In this document: one piece after another, positions 13,945 to 22,462 of the stretch
Position numbering within the stretch: the first letter of the stretch is position 1
Layout of the letters: the number at the start of each line of letters is the position of its first letter
Assembly (NCBI GenBank): GCA_022767895.1
Contig: JALENH010000026.1
Location: 1 to 32,742 of the forward strand
Source: Eubacterium sp.
Lineage (GTDB): Bacteria > Bacillota > Clostridia > Lachnospirales > Lachnospiraceae
Direction: 5' to 3'
Length of the DNA stretch: 32,742 nucleotides
Notes under the pieces: model-generated
Databases searched by the model: none
Told to the model about the DNA's origin: nothing
What the model saw: only the letters and a program-made list of their open reading frames with translations
Position numbers and translations under genes: made by a program

Positions 13945-14529
13945 CTAAAACACCCCTGTAATGAAAATTTCAAGGCCAATCAGAATCAGAATCACACCGC
14001 CCAGAATCGACGCTTCCCGGGACATATTGGTTCCAAATTTCTTTCCAAGGACAAGGCCGGATATACTAATAAAAAATGTCACCACGGCAATGATAAGTGC
14101 ACAAACCAAAGCCATACACAAATCATAGGAGGCTATGGTAAATCCAACCGACAACGCATCAATTGATGTTGCCACTCCCTGTACCAGCAATGCCGCTATG
14201 CCAAGTCCCGTTTTTTCGTCTCCCTCTTCTTCCCCTTTTCTTGCTTCCAAAAGCATTTTTCCACCCAAGAAAAGAAGCAGGCCCAATGCAATCCACGGGA
14301 TGAATTTTTCGAACGCCTGAAAGTAGCTGAGTATTACGTGAACGCAGATCCAGCCCACCATGGGCATCAATGCCTGAAAAAATGCGAACACTCCCGCAAT
14401 ACCACACATTTTTTTCCGCTTCATGGCCGGCTCACCAAGTCCGTTAGCAAGCGATACAGAGAAAGCGTCAATTGCTAACCCCACACCAAGCAGCACGCTG
14501 TTAAAGAAAAATAAAACATTCCATTCCAT
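13945..14529 (-). CDS. mntP: Manganese efflux pump MntP
   Basis: A 194-aa membrane protein with six helices arranged as two inverted halves. The duplicated signature is plain: GLAIDAFSVSLANGL near residue 18 and GVATSIDALSVGFTIA near 115, each carrying the Asp used for Mn2+ export. A charged loop (ARKGEEEGDEKTG) separates the halves. GGAGG lies 9 bases before the ATG. It is divergent from the NusG-II gene; I see no yybP-ykoY manganese riboswitch in the 96-base gap, so control must be elsewhere. Confidence 0.9.
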   Translation of the reverse strand: MEWNVLFFFNSVLLGVGLAIDAFSVSLANGLGEPAMKRKKMCGIAGVFAFFQALMPMVGWICVHVILSYFQAFEKFIPWIALGLLLFLGGKMLLEARKGEEEGDEKTGLGIAALLVQGVATSIDALSVGFTIASYDLCMALVCALIIAVVTFFISISGLVLGKKFGTNMSREASILGGVILILIGLEIFITGVF

Positions 14530-14553
14530 CCTTTGTTCCTCCTGATTTCATTT

Positions 14554-14582
14554 TTGACTTTCTACCTAAAATCTGCTATCGT
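14554..14582 (+). promoter_or_regulatory. Promoter of the NusG-II/Gx-transporter operon
   Basis: TTGACT (14554-14559), 17-base spacer, TATCGT (14577-14582), with transcription expected near 14590 and the ATG at 14626. Confidence 0.5.
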
Positions 14583-14625
14583 GTATCTTGACATCACCTA
14601 ATCCGTAGTCACAAGGAGTGTACTT

Positions 14626-15021
14626 ATGTCCCGCATACGCCAATGGTTCACAAAAACAGATTTTATCCTTATTTTGTTCCTCTTCCTCGCCGGCATTGTC
14701 TTGACACTTTGTGTGTTTCTTCCACAATCCGGGGAGGGCAGTGTTGTTGAGGTGCACGAAAACGGAGAACTCCTTCTTTCCCTGCCCCTTGACCAAAATA
14801 CAGAACGAACCATCCGGACGGATGACGGACACACAAATCACTTTGTCATCCGGGACGGCACCGTGACAATGACATCTGCTGACTGCTCCGATCAGACCTG
14901 CGTCCGCACCGGTGGAATCCGGCAGGCCGGGCAGTCCATCGTATGTCTGCCCCATCGTCTGGTACTGACCATTGTGGAACAATCTTCCTCGGACAACTCG
15001 CTGGATGCCGTCGTACAGTAG
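14626..15021 (+). CDS. NusG domain II-containing membrane-anchored protein
   Basis: A 131-aa protein with one N-terminal membrane helix (about 12-32, FILILFLFLAGIVLTLCVFL) and an outside beta domain of the NusG_II type: VVEVHENGELLLSLPLDQN, then GGIRQAGQSIVCLPHRLVLTI. The pair Cys-x5-Cys (DCSDQTCV) and the later IVCLPH are typical. Function is unknown; these genes commonly sit beside a Gx-transporter and FMN-linked electron-transfer genes. AAGGAG precedes the ATG. The next gene follows after 50 bases in the same direction. Confidence 0.8.
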   Translation: MSRIRQWFTKTDFILILFLFLAGIVLTLCVFLPQSGEGSVVEVHENGELLLSLPLDQNTERTIRTDDGHTNHFVIRDGTVTMTSADCSDQTCVRTGGIRQAGQSIVCLPHRLVLTIVEQSSSDNSLDAVVQ

Positions 15022-15071
15022 AAGATGCCAGGGGCAAGAGTTCAATAATATGATAAAAAAGGGAGGTTGCT

Positions 15072-15584
15072 ATGAAATCCCGAACCGCTAAAATCACAGA
15101 ACTTGCAATTTATACAGCCGTGGCTTTCATATTCAGTTATATCGAAAGTCTGTTTCCGCTACCCTTACCATTCCCGGGAATCAAACTGGGACTGGCAAAC
15201 CTAATCATTGTCCTCGTTCTGTACCGGGATGGTTTCAAAAATGCCTTTCTCGTATCCATGGTTCGCAATCTGCTGAACGCATTTACTTTCGGAAGTTTGT
15301 TCAGCTTCTTTTACAGCCTTGCGGGAAGCATCCTAAGTCTTGTCGTTATGGCACTGCTCCTAGCCGATAAAAAACACCTGCGGCTCTCTCCCATGGGAGT
15401 CAGTGTCGCAGGTGGTGTTCTTCACAATATTGGTCAGTTTGTCGTGGCAGCCTTCCTTGTAGGACCTACCGCCATCCTACCCTATCTGCCTTTTCTTTAC
15501 TTCGCCGGAATGATTGCCGGAGCACTCATCGGCATTTTTGCCATTCTCTGTCTCAAGAGGCTTCCTGTCAGCAATAAGAATTGA
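15072..15584 (+). CDS. Gx transporter family protein (heptaprenyl diphosphate synthase component I type)
   Basis: A 170-aa membrane protein of the Gx/ECF-S-like family: IYTAVAFIFSYIESLFPLPL, PGIKLGLANLIIVLVLY, then FKNAFLVSMVRNLLNAFTFG. Five or six helices are visible. Databases often call it heptaprenyl diphosphate synthase component I, but the fold is that of a small-molecule transporter subunit; the substrate is not known. GGGAGG is 7 bases before the ATG. Its last 17 bases overlap the end of the convergent unknown gene. Confidence 0.8.
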   Translation: MKSRTAKITELAIYTAVAFIFSYIESLFPLPLPFPGIKLGLANLIIVLVLYRDGFKNAFLVSMVRNLLNAFTFGSLFSFFYSLAGSILSLVVMALLLADKKHLRLSPMGVSVAGGVLHNIGQFVVAAFLVGPTAILPYLPFLYFAGMIAGALIGIFAILCLKRLPVSNKN

Positions 15585-16191
15585 ACAACATACCACTATA
15601 AATCGACGGCTCATACGCTGTTCCAATGTCACTCTGATGCAAATGGGCATAACTGTATACTTTTTTCTCCACATATTCCATGGGATTCATACTCATCTGC
15701 TCTGCTTTCTCTGCCAGCTGTTTCGTAAAACTCTCGGGAAGCTTGATATCTCCCTCCTCCGGCACCTCAAGGAAACCGCGGTCATCAATCTGAATTCCTG
15801 CCTCAAAAAGCTCTGCCGTATTGTTCTCCACCAGATTGCGCAGTTCTCCGCCCGGCCTGGATGGACGTCCATTGGCCTCACCATACTCATCACTACGAGT
15901 CAGCAGTTTATTGAACAAGCCGGTCATTTTCCGCAGATTGTCCCGGACATCCTCCGGTCTTCCAGTAAGCGTCTCATAAGCCGCCTCCGAAAGTTCCATA
16001 GACATCTCTTTGACATTCAGTGCATACGCCTGCGTGTCATTGGACAATTTCACCATGACAAGTGGATTCGCATTGTTCAGACTGACAATACTCTTATATT
16101 TACTTTTCAATTCACTTTTGTTGTGAACACTGTTCTTCGGAGATACCTTGGGAAGGTATCCGCCCAAATATAAATTGTATGCCGCTATCAT
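15568..16191 (-). CDS. Unknown protein, weakly FliD-like C-terminal region
   Basis: A 207-aa protein I cannot assign. It is soluble, has no signal peptide, and contains LFEAGIQIDDRGFLEVPEEG, which faintly recalls the C-terminal domain of flagellar cap protein FliD, but no flagellar genes are nearby. A Gly/Arg/Pro segment (GEANGRPSRPGGE) divides an N-terminal beta part from a C-terminal helical part. The ATG at 16191 is preceded by AAGGAAGG at 10-base spacing; an in-frame TTG at 16260 has no site. A good promoter with an overlapping palindrome lies 90 bases upstream. It ends inside the Gx-transporter gene. Confidence 0.6.
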   Translation of the reverse strand: MIAAYNLYLGGYLPKVSPKNSVHNKSELKSKYKSIVSLNNANPLVMVKLSNDTQAYALNVKEMSMELSEAAYETLTGRPEDVRDNLRKMTGLFNKLLTRSDEYGEANGRPSRPGGELRNLVENNTAELFEAGIQIDDRGFLEVPEEGDIKLPESFTKQLAEKAEQMSMNPMEYVEKKVYSYAHLHQSDIGTAYEPSIYSGMLFNSYC

Positions 16192-16271
16192 AACAATCAC
16201 GCCTTCCTTGGCTGTCCCTTTCGGGGTAACAATACGTCCTGTAATGAGCCAGACAAACAAAGTCTAGTTAT

Positions 16272-16308
16272 TCGTTTATATTATAAACGATTTTCAGGCA
16301 AAATGCAA
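16272..16308 (-). promoter_or_regulatory. Promoter with overlapping 19-bp palindrome
   Basis: TTGCAT (16308-16303), 17-base spacer, TATAAT (16285-16280) on the minus strand. TCGTTTATA and TATAAACGA (16272-16280 and 16282-16290) form a perfect palindrome centred on the -10, so a repressor site is likely. Confidence 0.65.
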
Positions 16309-16309
16309 G

Positions 16310-16362
16310 AAAAAAGCCGGCAGGGTTTGTGTCATTCGTTGGTACAAACTCTGCCGGCTTTT
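16310..16362 (-). terminator. Strong terminator of the GH43/CBM/SASA operon
   Basis: A 19-bp stem with a single mismatch, AAAAGCCGGCAGAGTTTGT with ACAAACCCTGCCGGCTTTT on the minus strand, then TTTTTT. It directly follows the SASA esterase stop at 16371. Confidence 0.9.
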
Positions 16363-16370
16363 CATTCTTT

Positions 16371-18377
16371 TTACAATTTCACAATTTTCGCCTTACTGCC
16401 CAATCCTTTTCCCTTTAATAACTTTTTGTAGGATTTCAATTTGCTGGAAGGCACTTTGATTCGTATTTTGGCATTTACTTTCTTGAAAGCGTCTTTACCA
16501 ATCTTTTTAATTGTCTTGGAAGAGATTTTCACCGTCTTCAGTTTCTTCGCCTGGTAAAAAGCTTTCTTGCCAATTTCTGTCACTTTATACGTATGGCCTT
16601 TATAAGAAATTGTTTTCGGAATGATAACCGATGTTTTTTTCTTATTGGTAAGCAGTTTGACAGAAACCGTTTTCGTCTTTTGTGTTGAACTGGTAATCGT
16701 ATATTTCAGGGCACCCTTTTTTATCACTGTCCCCTTCTTGGGCAGAACCGGGTCTACCGTAGAAACAGGATTGCTTGTCGGGGTTGGTGAAACGGTAGGT
16801 ACCGGAGTCCCACTCGGTAAAGGTGTTCCCTGCGGAGTCGGTTTGTTGCCCGGTGTCGGGGAAGGTTCTGTCACCTCTTTTTCCACAAGTCCTGCCTTCG
16901 CCGTAAGAAGAGCGACAGACGCCCTCTGTATTTCTTCCGCAGTTGCCGCCCCATTGGCACTTACCTGCTTTGCTGTCTGAATGGCACTGGCAAGCGCCGT
17001 TTTTGATGCGTCGTCATACAATTCCAGATTGATACTCTCTGCCTGTGCTAAATCTGTTCGAAGCGCATTGGCCAATTCATCATAGGTCACAAACTCTGCC
17101 GACAAAACAGCCTTCTCTGCATGCATGGTGAAGGAAGTTCCATCCACAGCTCCCGGCTGTCCATACACCTGAAAAGTACCCATTTTTAAATAATAGCCGT
17201 CATTTGGCACCGCACTGACAGACACTGTATCGCCCGCATAATAAGCATCCTTTTCTGTAACAAAGGTTCCATTCTGCAAAGACTCATCACAAACCACTTC
17301 GTGACTGGAAAGCATCTTTTCATAAACCACATCGGCCCAACGCTTTCCATGTTCAATCAGACCCTTTTCACTCAGATGAAGATTATCTTCCGGGCGACGG
17401 TACTCACCTTGCAAATCATCCGTTGTCGGTCCAACAAAAATATTATAATCATTGCAGGCAGCCCGCTGTGTCTCTTTCATGGATTCCATTTTCTTGGTGT
17501 CATTGTAATTGCTCCATGCATAAGACACCTGGGCAATGACCCAGTTCAAATCATATCCGGCATCTTCCCTGGTCTGGGCAATCAGTCCTTGAAGGGATTG
17601 CAAATAGGCGTCGCGCTTCGTCCCGGGCGTATCAGCCTCTCCCTGATGGAGCAGGAAAGCACGATAGCCGTATGGTTTTAAATCAGTAATTGCACTACGT
17701 ATTGCAGCATAATGTTTCACTCTCAGTTCCTCAATTTTCGCTGAACCAACACCCGTGGAAACAAAGCCAACAGGCACACCAATTTTGGCAACCAGTGCAT
17801 CTCCCATGGACGGCCACGCCGAGCCCCCTTCATTCCCTGTATTGTAACCACTCATACTTGGCTGGCTGTCTTCACAATGCTGCCAGCTTTTCGTATTCGG
17901 ATTATAAGCCGAAACAATATCTTCTTTTGCTGTTGTCTTTGCACCCCCGAAGTTGCAGGAGTTGGATTGGCCACCGGTAATAAATACCTCGCCAACGCCA
18001 AACTTTTCCACCGTTGCACGGGCAAGTTCGGTTTCACTTGACGAATCAACAGCTTTTACAGCCAGTTGATACCAGCCACCACCGGGAATGTTAGCAATGG
18101 TACCTGAATACGTTGTTCCCTCACCTTTTGTCAGAGAAATCCATTCACTCAGTTCATCACCATTCTTCATAACCTGCGCCTGAACGGTGCCTTTGCCATT
18201 ATACTGAACAGTCACATTAATCTGTGCCTTATTTTCATTATCCCGTTGATAAATAGCCCGTTCCGTAGGAATTGTGACATCAATATTATCCGCAGCATGA
18301 ATTACTGATGGAAAAGCTAGCATCCCCAGCAGCAATGCTGCTGAGAATACAATTTTTTTTGCGCTTTTTAGATTCAT
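16371..18377 (-). CDS. Secreted SASA-type carbohydrate acetylesterase with Ig-like, FIVAR and LRR-like modules
   Basis: A 668-aa exoenzyme. Residues 1-29 are a signal peptide, 30-126 an Ig-like strand region, and 127-345 the catalytic SASA/CE6 domain: GGQSNS with nucleophile Ser138, HQGEAD near 244, and Asp331-x-x-His334 (DNLH). Such enzymes remove acetyl groups from xylan or sialic acid. A FIVAR-like three-helix module follows at about 427-495, then a Pro/Thr linker and, at about 550-668, a Lys-rich BspA-like leucine-rich or beta-solenoid end (ITEIGKKAFYQ-type repeat). The ATG at 18377 is preferred (GATGAGG upstream) to one at 18389. Last gene of the operon. Confidence 0.85.
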   Translation of the reverse strand: MNLKSAKKIVFSAALLLGMLAFPSVIHAADNIDVTIPTERAIYQRDNENKAQINVTVQYNGKGTVQAQVMKNGDELSEWISLTKGEGTTYSGTIANIPGGGWYQLAVKAVDSSSETELARATVEKFGVGEVFITGGQSNSCNFGGAKTTAKEDIVSAYNPNTKSWQHCEDSQPSMSGYNTGNEGGSAWPSMGDALVAKIGVPVGFVSTGVGSAKIEELRVKHYAAIRSAITDLKPYGYRAFLLHQGEADTPGTKRDAYLQSLQGLIAQTREDAGYDLNWVIAQVSYAWSNYNDTKKMESMKETQRAACNDYNIFVGPTTDDLQGEYRRPEDNLHLSEKGLIEHGKRWADVVYEKMLSSHEVVCDESLQNGTFVTEKDAYYAGDTVSVSAVPNDGYYLKMGTFQVYGQPGAVDGTSFTMHAEKAVLSAEFVTYDELANALRTDLAQAESINLELYDDASKTALASAIQTAKQVSANGAATAEEIQRASVALLTAKAGLVEKEVTEPSPTPGNKPTPQGTPLPSGTPVPTVSPTPTSNPVSTVDPVLPKKGTVIKKGALKYTITSSTQKTKTVSVKLLTNKKKTSVIIPKTISYKGHTYKVTEIGKKAFYQAKKLKTVKISSKTIKKIGKDAFKKVNAKIRIKVPSSKLKSYKKLLKGKGLGSKAKIVKL

Positions 18378-18409
18378 AACAAACCTCATCTCATTAAGTC
18401 CTGTTTTCT

Positions 18410-19726
18410 TTATGGCTCAAAAGTGATTTTTGTAATCGTTACCGAACCTGCAAAGCCTTTCTGACCGGCATTAATCACGACAAAGGGGTCGGTTCCTGTA
18501 GCCGCTAATACATTATTCAGTGTGATTTCAAAAAGTCCGGTAGAAGTAACGCCATATTTCGGATCTGTTACCTCTGCTCCATCCACCTTATGCCCCAGAA
18601 TACCATGGAATTCAAATTCCGGGTCGGAAGATGTAAACTCGATTTTGCAGGTTTTATATTTGCTAAAATCGATGTCTGCCGGAAGATTAACTTTAGCAGT
18701 CGCCGCGTACTGGTTCATACCACTTTCTACATAGCTAACAGTTGGCGGCAAACTCTCAACCAGGCTCTCGCCTCCTACTTCAATGGACGTGTACGTAAAT
18801 GTTCCTTTGAATCCTGCTGAGGCAGTGGCAACATGCATATATACCGTATCTTCCTCACCAATTTTGGCAAGATGGTCCGCCGTAATTGGAATACTGATAC
18901 TTCCTCCCATTTTTCCGTAAGCATCAAGCACTGCTGGAGAATTCCATTTATCACCTGTCTTCAAAGCGATATTGAAGCCCTGTGTGTCCTTTACATCACT
19001 TTCTCCTTCCACCGCTGTATAAGTAAGCACAATAGTACTACCCTCCGTCAATTTGCTCTTGTCAATGGCAAAAATACCCATGGAGGAATAAGCCGCAAAA
19101 CCATTTGGTTCATAGGTAAAGGAAGCACTTTCTCCTAAATCATCCCCCTCCAGTACGAGAGATTTTGGTTCTTCAGGCGGAACAGGTGTTGGCGTTGGTG
19201 TCGCTGTTGGCGTTGCTGTCGGCGTTGCCGTTGGCGTTGCTGTTGGTGTTGCCGTTGGTGTATTATCCGTTTTTGCCGGTGGCGTTGGAGAATTGCTCGC
19301 TTTTGCCGGCGGGGTCGGTGTTGAGGTATTCTTCACCGTCGCATTATCGTCCTTCTTAACAGCATCTTTCGATTTTACCGTTACTTTAATCGTCTTTTTA
19401 TAAGTTTTCTTTCCTGCTTTCATGGCAACGGAAATATCGGCAGTTCCTTTCCTTAATCCCTTGATTGTGGCACCCTTTTTAGATTTCTTGGTGAGTTTCA
19501 CAATCTTCCCCGATTTTTTGGACAATTTCCAAGTAACCTTTTTCGCATTTTTAACAGTTACCTTTTTTGTCTTTCCTACCGATACTGTTACTTTAGTTGT
19601 ACTCAATTTCGGTTTCTTCACCTTTCCATCCACCGAAGCTGCCGGCATGGATGATGCAATCATCCCAAAAGCTAATAGAACAGCCAGCCCTTTGGCGTGA
19701 GCCATAGATACTACATTTCTTTTCAT
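18410..19726 (-). CDS. Secreted non-catalytic protein: Lys-rich Ig-like module plus two beta-sandwich modules
   Basis: A 438-aa extracellular protein with a signal peptide (1-34), a Lys-rich Ig-like module (35-118) nearly identical to that of the upstream GH43, and a linker (120-185) with the motif PTAT repeated five times. Then come two beta-rich modules, about 186-325 (SLVLEGDDLGESASFTYEPN...) and 326-438 (PTVSYVESGMNQYAATAKVN...FEP). No catalytic motif is visible. Aromatic and acidic residues and the placement between two glycan enzymes suggest carbohydrate binding. GGAGG lies 7 bases before the ATG at 19726, 25 bases after the GH43 stop, and 32 bases separate it from the esterase start. 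Confidence 0.75.
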   Translation of the reverse strand: MKRNVVSMAHAKGLAVLLAFGMIASSMPAASVDGKVKKPKLSTTKVTVSVGKTKKVTVKNAKKVTWKLSKKSGKIVKLTKKSKKGATIKGLRKGTADISVAMKAGKKTYKKTIKVTVKSKDAVKKDDNATVKNTSTPTPPAKASNSPTPPAKTDNTPTATPTATPTATPTATPTATPTPTPVPPEEPKSLVLEGDDLGESASFTYEPNGFAAYSSMGIFAIDKSKLTEGSTIVLTYTAVEGESDVKDTQGFNIALKTGDKWNSPAVLDAYGKMGGSISIPITADHLAKIGEEDTVYMHVATASAGFKGTFTYTSIEVGGESLVESLPPTVSYVESGMNQYAATAKVNLPADIDFSKYKTCKIEFTSSDPEFEFHGILGHKVDGAEVTDPKYGVTSTGLFEITLNNVLAATGTDPFVVINAGQKGFAGSVTITKITFEP

Positions 19727-19751
19727 TTCATTTCCTCCTAATTTTAGATAT

Positions 19752-22259
19752 TTAATCATAAATCTTATAATAATCAAAGTCTACGTACCCACCGGTCTGC
19801 GTCGTTGCATAGTTGTACAAATAGGTACGATATCCCATGAAAATTGTAAGATCATAATTCATTGTCAGGTTTCCTCCAATCTGGTTCCATTTTGTTCCAT
19901 CCAGACTATAGAAGAAAGTTGCTGTGTTACTGGTAAAGTTATACTTAATTTTTAATTTCACTGTATCCTGTTCCAGTGCAATTTTATCTGCATCTTTTAC
20001 CGTCATTTCTGTTTTTCCGCTTCCATAGTAAATCCATGATTTACCATCTTCATCCTTCATGACGCCTACTTGACCATAAGAGTTCTGGAATGCACAGATT
20101 CCGGCGTAATCGCCTGCCTTCATCTGACTGACATCCATTCCCACCTCAGAAGTACAAGTCGGGCCATAGGTCCTCTGCGTCAGTGAGTTTCTTGCATCCT
20201 TAATACTGTCAGCAAGAGAACCTGTCTTCAATCTCAGATAGCCTTCCCGTTCAGTCACAGACCAATTGGCATTATCCGGATTATGATTCCACTGCCATAC
20301 AAGCTGTAATTTATTTTCCGTGTAACTGAACTCATCGTCTGCATAAATGTAATTCTTTCCTGAACTCGTCAGATTTACATCAAGTTCCTCGGAGGCACTT
20401 GCCTTACCGTTGTCCGAACCCATCATCGGCCATCCATCGATCCAATATACATCCAGAAGGACAGGTGTTCTTCCAACGGCTCCGTGATCCTGGAACAAAA
20501 TGGCATACCAGTCACCATATTTCGTGTCCACAATTCCACCTTGGGCAATTCCGGCACCTTTGTAATTGCCGTCATCACAGAATACTACCTTACCTTCCCA
20601 CTCTCCGGTCAGACTCGTAGAACGATAGCACCACTGCATCCGCTTGCCACCATTTGGCCATTCAATAAAGAACAAATAATAATAGTCACCAATTTTGTAA
20701 GCATGAGAACCTTCAATATTTACGATATTTCCTGCAGCTGTTTTCTTAATAATCGTCTGGGCATTATCCTTAAACACAATCTGGTCGCCGGATAACTCTG
20801 CCTCCTGAATAGTGATATTGCCATTCCCGGAAACGACATACATTTTTCCGTCATCAAAAATCAGCCCCGGGTCATGTTTCGTTCCATTTGCAGAATGCTT
20901 CTCCCATGTTCCATTGGCAATATCTGTTGTCGTATAAATATAAGTCTTGGCCTGATCATTGCTGGAGAAACATACGTAATATGTCTCATCAGCCTCGTTA
21001 TACCGCAGGCTGGCTGCCCAGGAACCTTTCCCATAACACTGTTTGCCATTCTGAAGATTCGTAATATCATTGTCTTCCAGTGTGTCATACACATAGTTAA
21101 TAATTTCCCAATGTACCAAATCCGTAGAATGCATAATCGGTACACCCGGATTCAAAAACATCGTGGTGCTTACCATGTAGTAATCATCACCGACACGAAT
21201 ATAATCCATATCCGGAACATCGGTATACATCAACGGAAGAGATGCGGTTGCATGAACTCCCGGTGCCGTCGTCTCTCTCGCCGGAACCTGATCTGCCGGA
21301 ATATCCGATGGCATGACAACCGGCGTTGGAGTCGGAATCGTATTCATTTTGTAGCTCACATCAATACTTTTTATAATCAAATCATCAACGCTGTCCTGCC
21401 AGGAAATTCCTTTGAATTCCAAATATCCCACTTTGTCCGTCGCAGTGAGTGAAAGATCCCATTCGAAATCCCCTGAGATTCCTGCCTCTGTTGATTTCAG
21501 CTGTTCCGAGAAATTGCCGTCTCCGGAAGCTGCCAGCCATACACGAAATCCAAGTGTCCCATTGTATGTTCCCTTGATTTTCAAAGTCACCTTTGTTCCC
21601 GCGGTAACACTTTCCGGCAAAGGCACATGGAAAAACTTTACGCCCTTTGCCTGTAGCTGTTTTGTCGTTGCGTCATATGTCACTGTACCGGTTCCACTTC
21701 CATTGGTGAATTTTAACAAATTCAGGGAAGTATTTGTCACACCCGGTTCCAAAGGTGGTGTCGCTGTTGGCGTTGCTGTTGGAGTTGCTGTCGCCGTTAC
21801 AGCATCTGTCGGTTTTGGGGTTGGCGTCGCTACGTTACTCTTATTGCCAGCCTGATTCGTTGACTTCTGAGTTGTACTTCCACTGTCTTTTTGGGTTTTA
21901 GCCGCTTTCACTTTAACCTGAATTTTCTTTTTATACGATTTTTTCCCGGCTTTCATTGTCACCAAAATACTTGCAGAACCCTTTCTGAGTCCTTTGATTG
22001 TGGCCCCTTTTTTCGATGTCTTGGAAAGCTTTATCACTTTTTTAGCTTTCTTTTCCAACTTCCAGGTCACCTTTTTCGCATTTTTCACTGTAACCTTTTT
22101 ACTTTTTCCAACTGTTACTGTTACCTTTGTTGCGCTCAGTCTGGGTTTCTTTACCTTTCCGGATGCCTGTGGAATGGATTGTGTTGACGCAATCATTCCC
22201 ACTGCAAGCAAAACAGCCAGTCCCTTTACATGAACACTCCCCATAAGTTTTTGCTTCAT
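19752..22259 (-). CDS. Secreted modular GH43 glycosidase (beta-xylosidase/arabinofuranosidase type)
   Basis: An 835-aa exoenzyme. Modules in order: signal peptide 1-33, Lys-rich Ig-like 35-118, Thr/Pro linker 120-172, beta-sandwich 173-305, GH43 five-blade propeller about 340-630, and a C-terminal concanavalin-like domain about 640-835 (LQLVWQWNHNPDN, then SYTENK strands). Catalytic residues are in place: base Asp350 (VPDMDYIRVGDDYY), Asp463 (HDPGLIFDDG) and acid Glu516 (IEGSHAYK). The two-domain GH43 form is typical of xylan-acting exo-enzymes. GGAGG lies 8 bases before the ATG. It leads the three-gene operon; the AraC gene upstream is the likely regulator. Confidence 0.9.
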   Translation of the reverse strand: MKQKLMGSVHVKGLAVLLAVGMIASTQSIPQASGKVKKPRLSATKVTVTVGKSKKVTVKNAKKVTWKLEKKAKKVIKLSKTSKKGATIKGLRKGSASILVTMKAGKKSYKKKIQVKVKAAKTQKDSGSTTQKSTNQAGNKSNVATPTPKPTDAVTATATPTATPTATPPLEPGVTNTSLNLLKFTNGSGTGTVTYDATTKQLQAKGVKFFHVPLPESVTAGTKVTLKIKGTYNGTLGFRVWLAASGDGNFSEQLKSTEAGISGDFEWDLSLTATDKVGYLEFKGISWQDSVDDLIIKSIDVSYKMNTIPTPTPVVMPSDIPADQVPARETTAPGVHATASLPLMYTDVPDMDYIRVGDDYYMVSTTMFLNPGVPIMHSTDLVHWEIINYVYDTLEDNDITNLQNGKQCYGKGSWAASLRYNEADETYYVCFSSNDQAKTYIYTTTDIANGTWEKHSANGTKHDPGLIFDDGKMYVVSGNGNITIQEAELSGDQIVFKDNAQTIIKKTAAGNIVNIEGSHAYKIGDYYYLFFIEWPNGGKRMQWCYRSTSLTGEWEGKVVFCDDGNYKGAGIAQGGIVDTKYGDWYAILFQDHGAVGRTPVLLDVYWIDGWPMMGSDNGKASASEELDVNLTSSGKNYIYADDEFSYTENKLQLVWQWNHNPDNANWSVTEREGYLRLKTGSLADSIKDARNSLTQRTYGPTCTSEVGMDVSQMKAGDYAGICAFQNSYGQVGVMKDEDGKSWIYYGSGKTEMTVKDADKIALEQDTVKLKIKYNFTSNTATFFYSLDGTKWNQIGGNLTMNYDLTIFMGYRTYLYNYATTQTGGYVDFDYYKIYD

Positions 22260-22312
22260 GTTCTTACCTCCTTATTTTTTTAGCAAGCATAAAAGCATCT
22301 CTAAAATGCAAA

Positions 22313-22343
22313 ATACTGCCATAGCAAAAAACAATGACAGTAT
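22313..22343. promoter_or_regulatory. Hairpin in the leader of the GH43 operon
   Basis: ATACTGCCAT (22313-22322) and ATGACAGTAT (22334-22343) form a ten-base-pair stem with one wobble and an 11-nt loop. It lies between the AraC stop and the GH43 start. It may end the AraC transcript, although the T-run is short, or act as an operator. Confidence 0.4.
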
Positions 22344-22462
22344 CTGCTTTATAAGAGTTGTTTTGAGGGAAAGTAAAATTGATTTACTGATTTTATAGTA
22401 TCATAATTCCCAAAAACCACAATGATATATAAAGCATTTCTTTTGATATTTTACGCACACCT

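Noticed and set aside
14530-14625. yybP-ykoY manganese riboswitch before mntP
   Set aside because: The divergent gap is too short and lacks the expected conserved loops.
19190-19262. Regular repeats that could suggest a CRISPR array
   Set aside because: They are in-frame PTAT codon repeats inside a secreted protein linker, without unique spacers.
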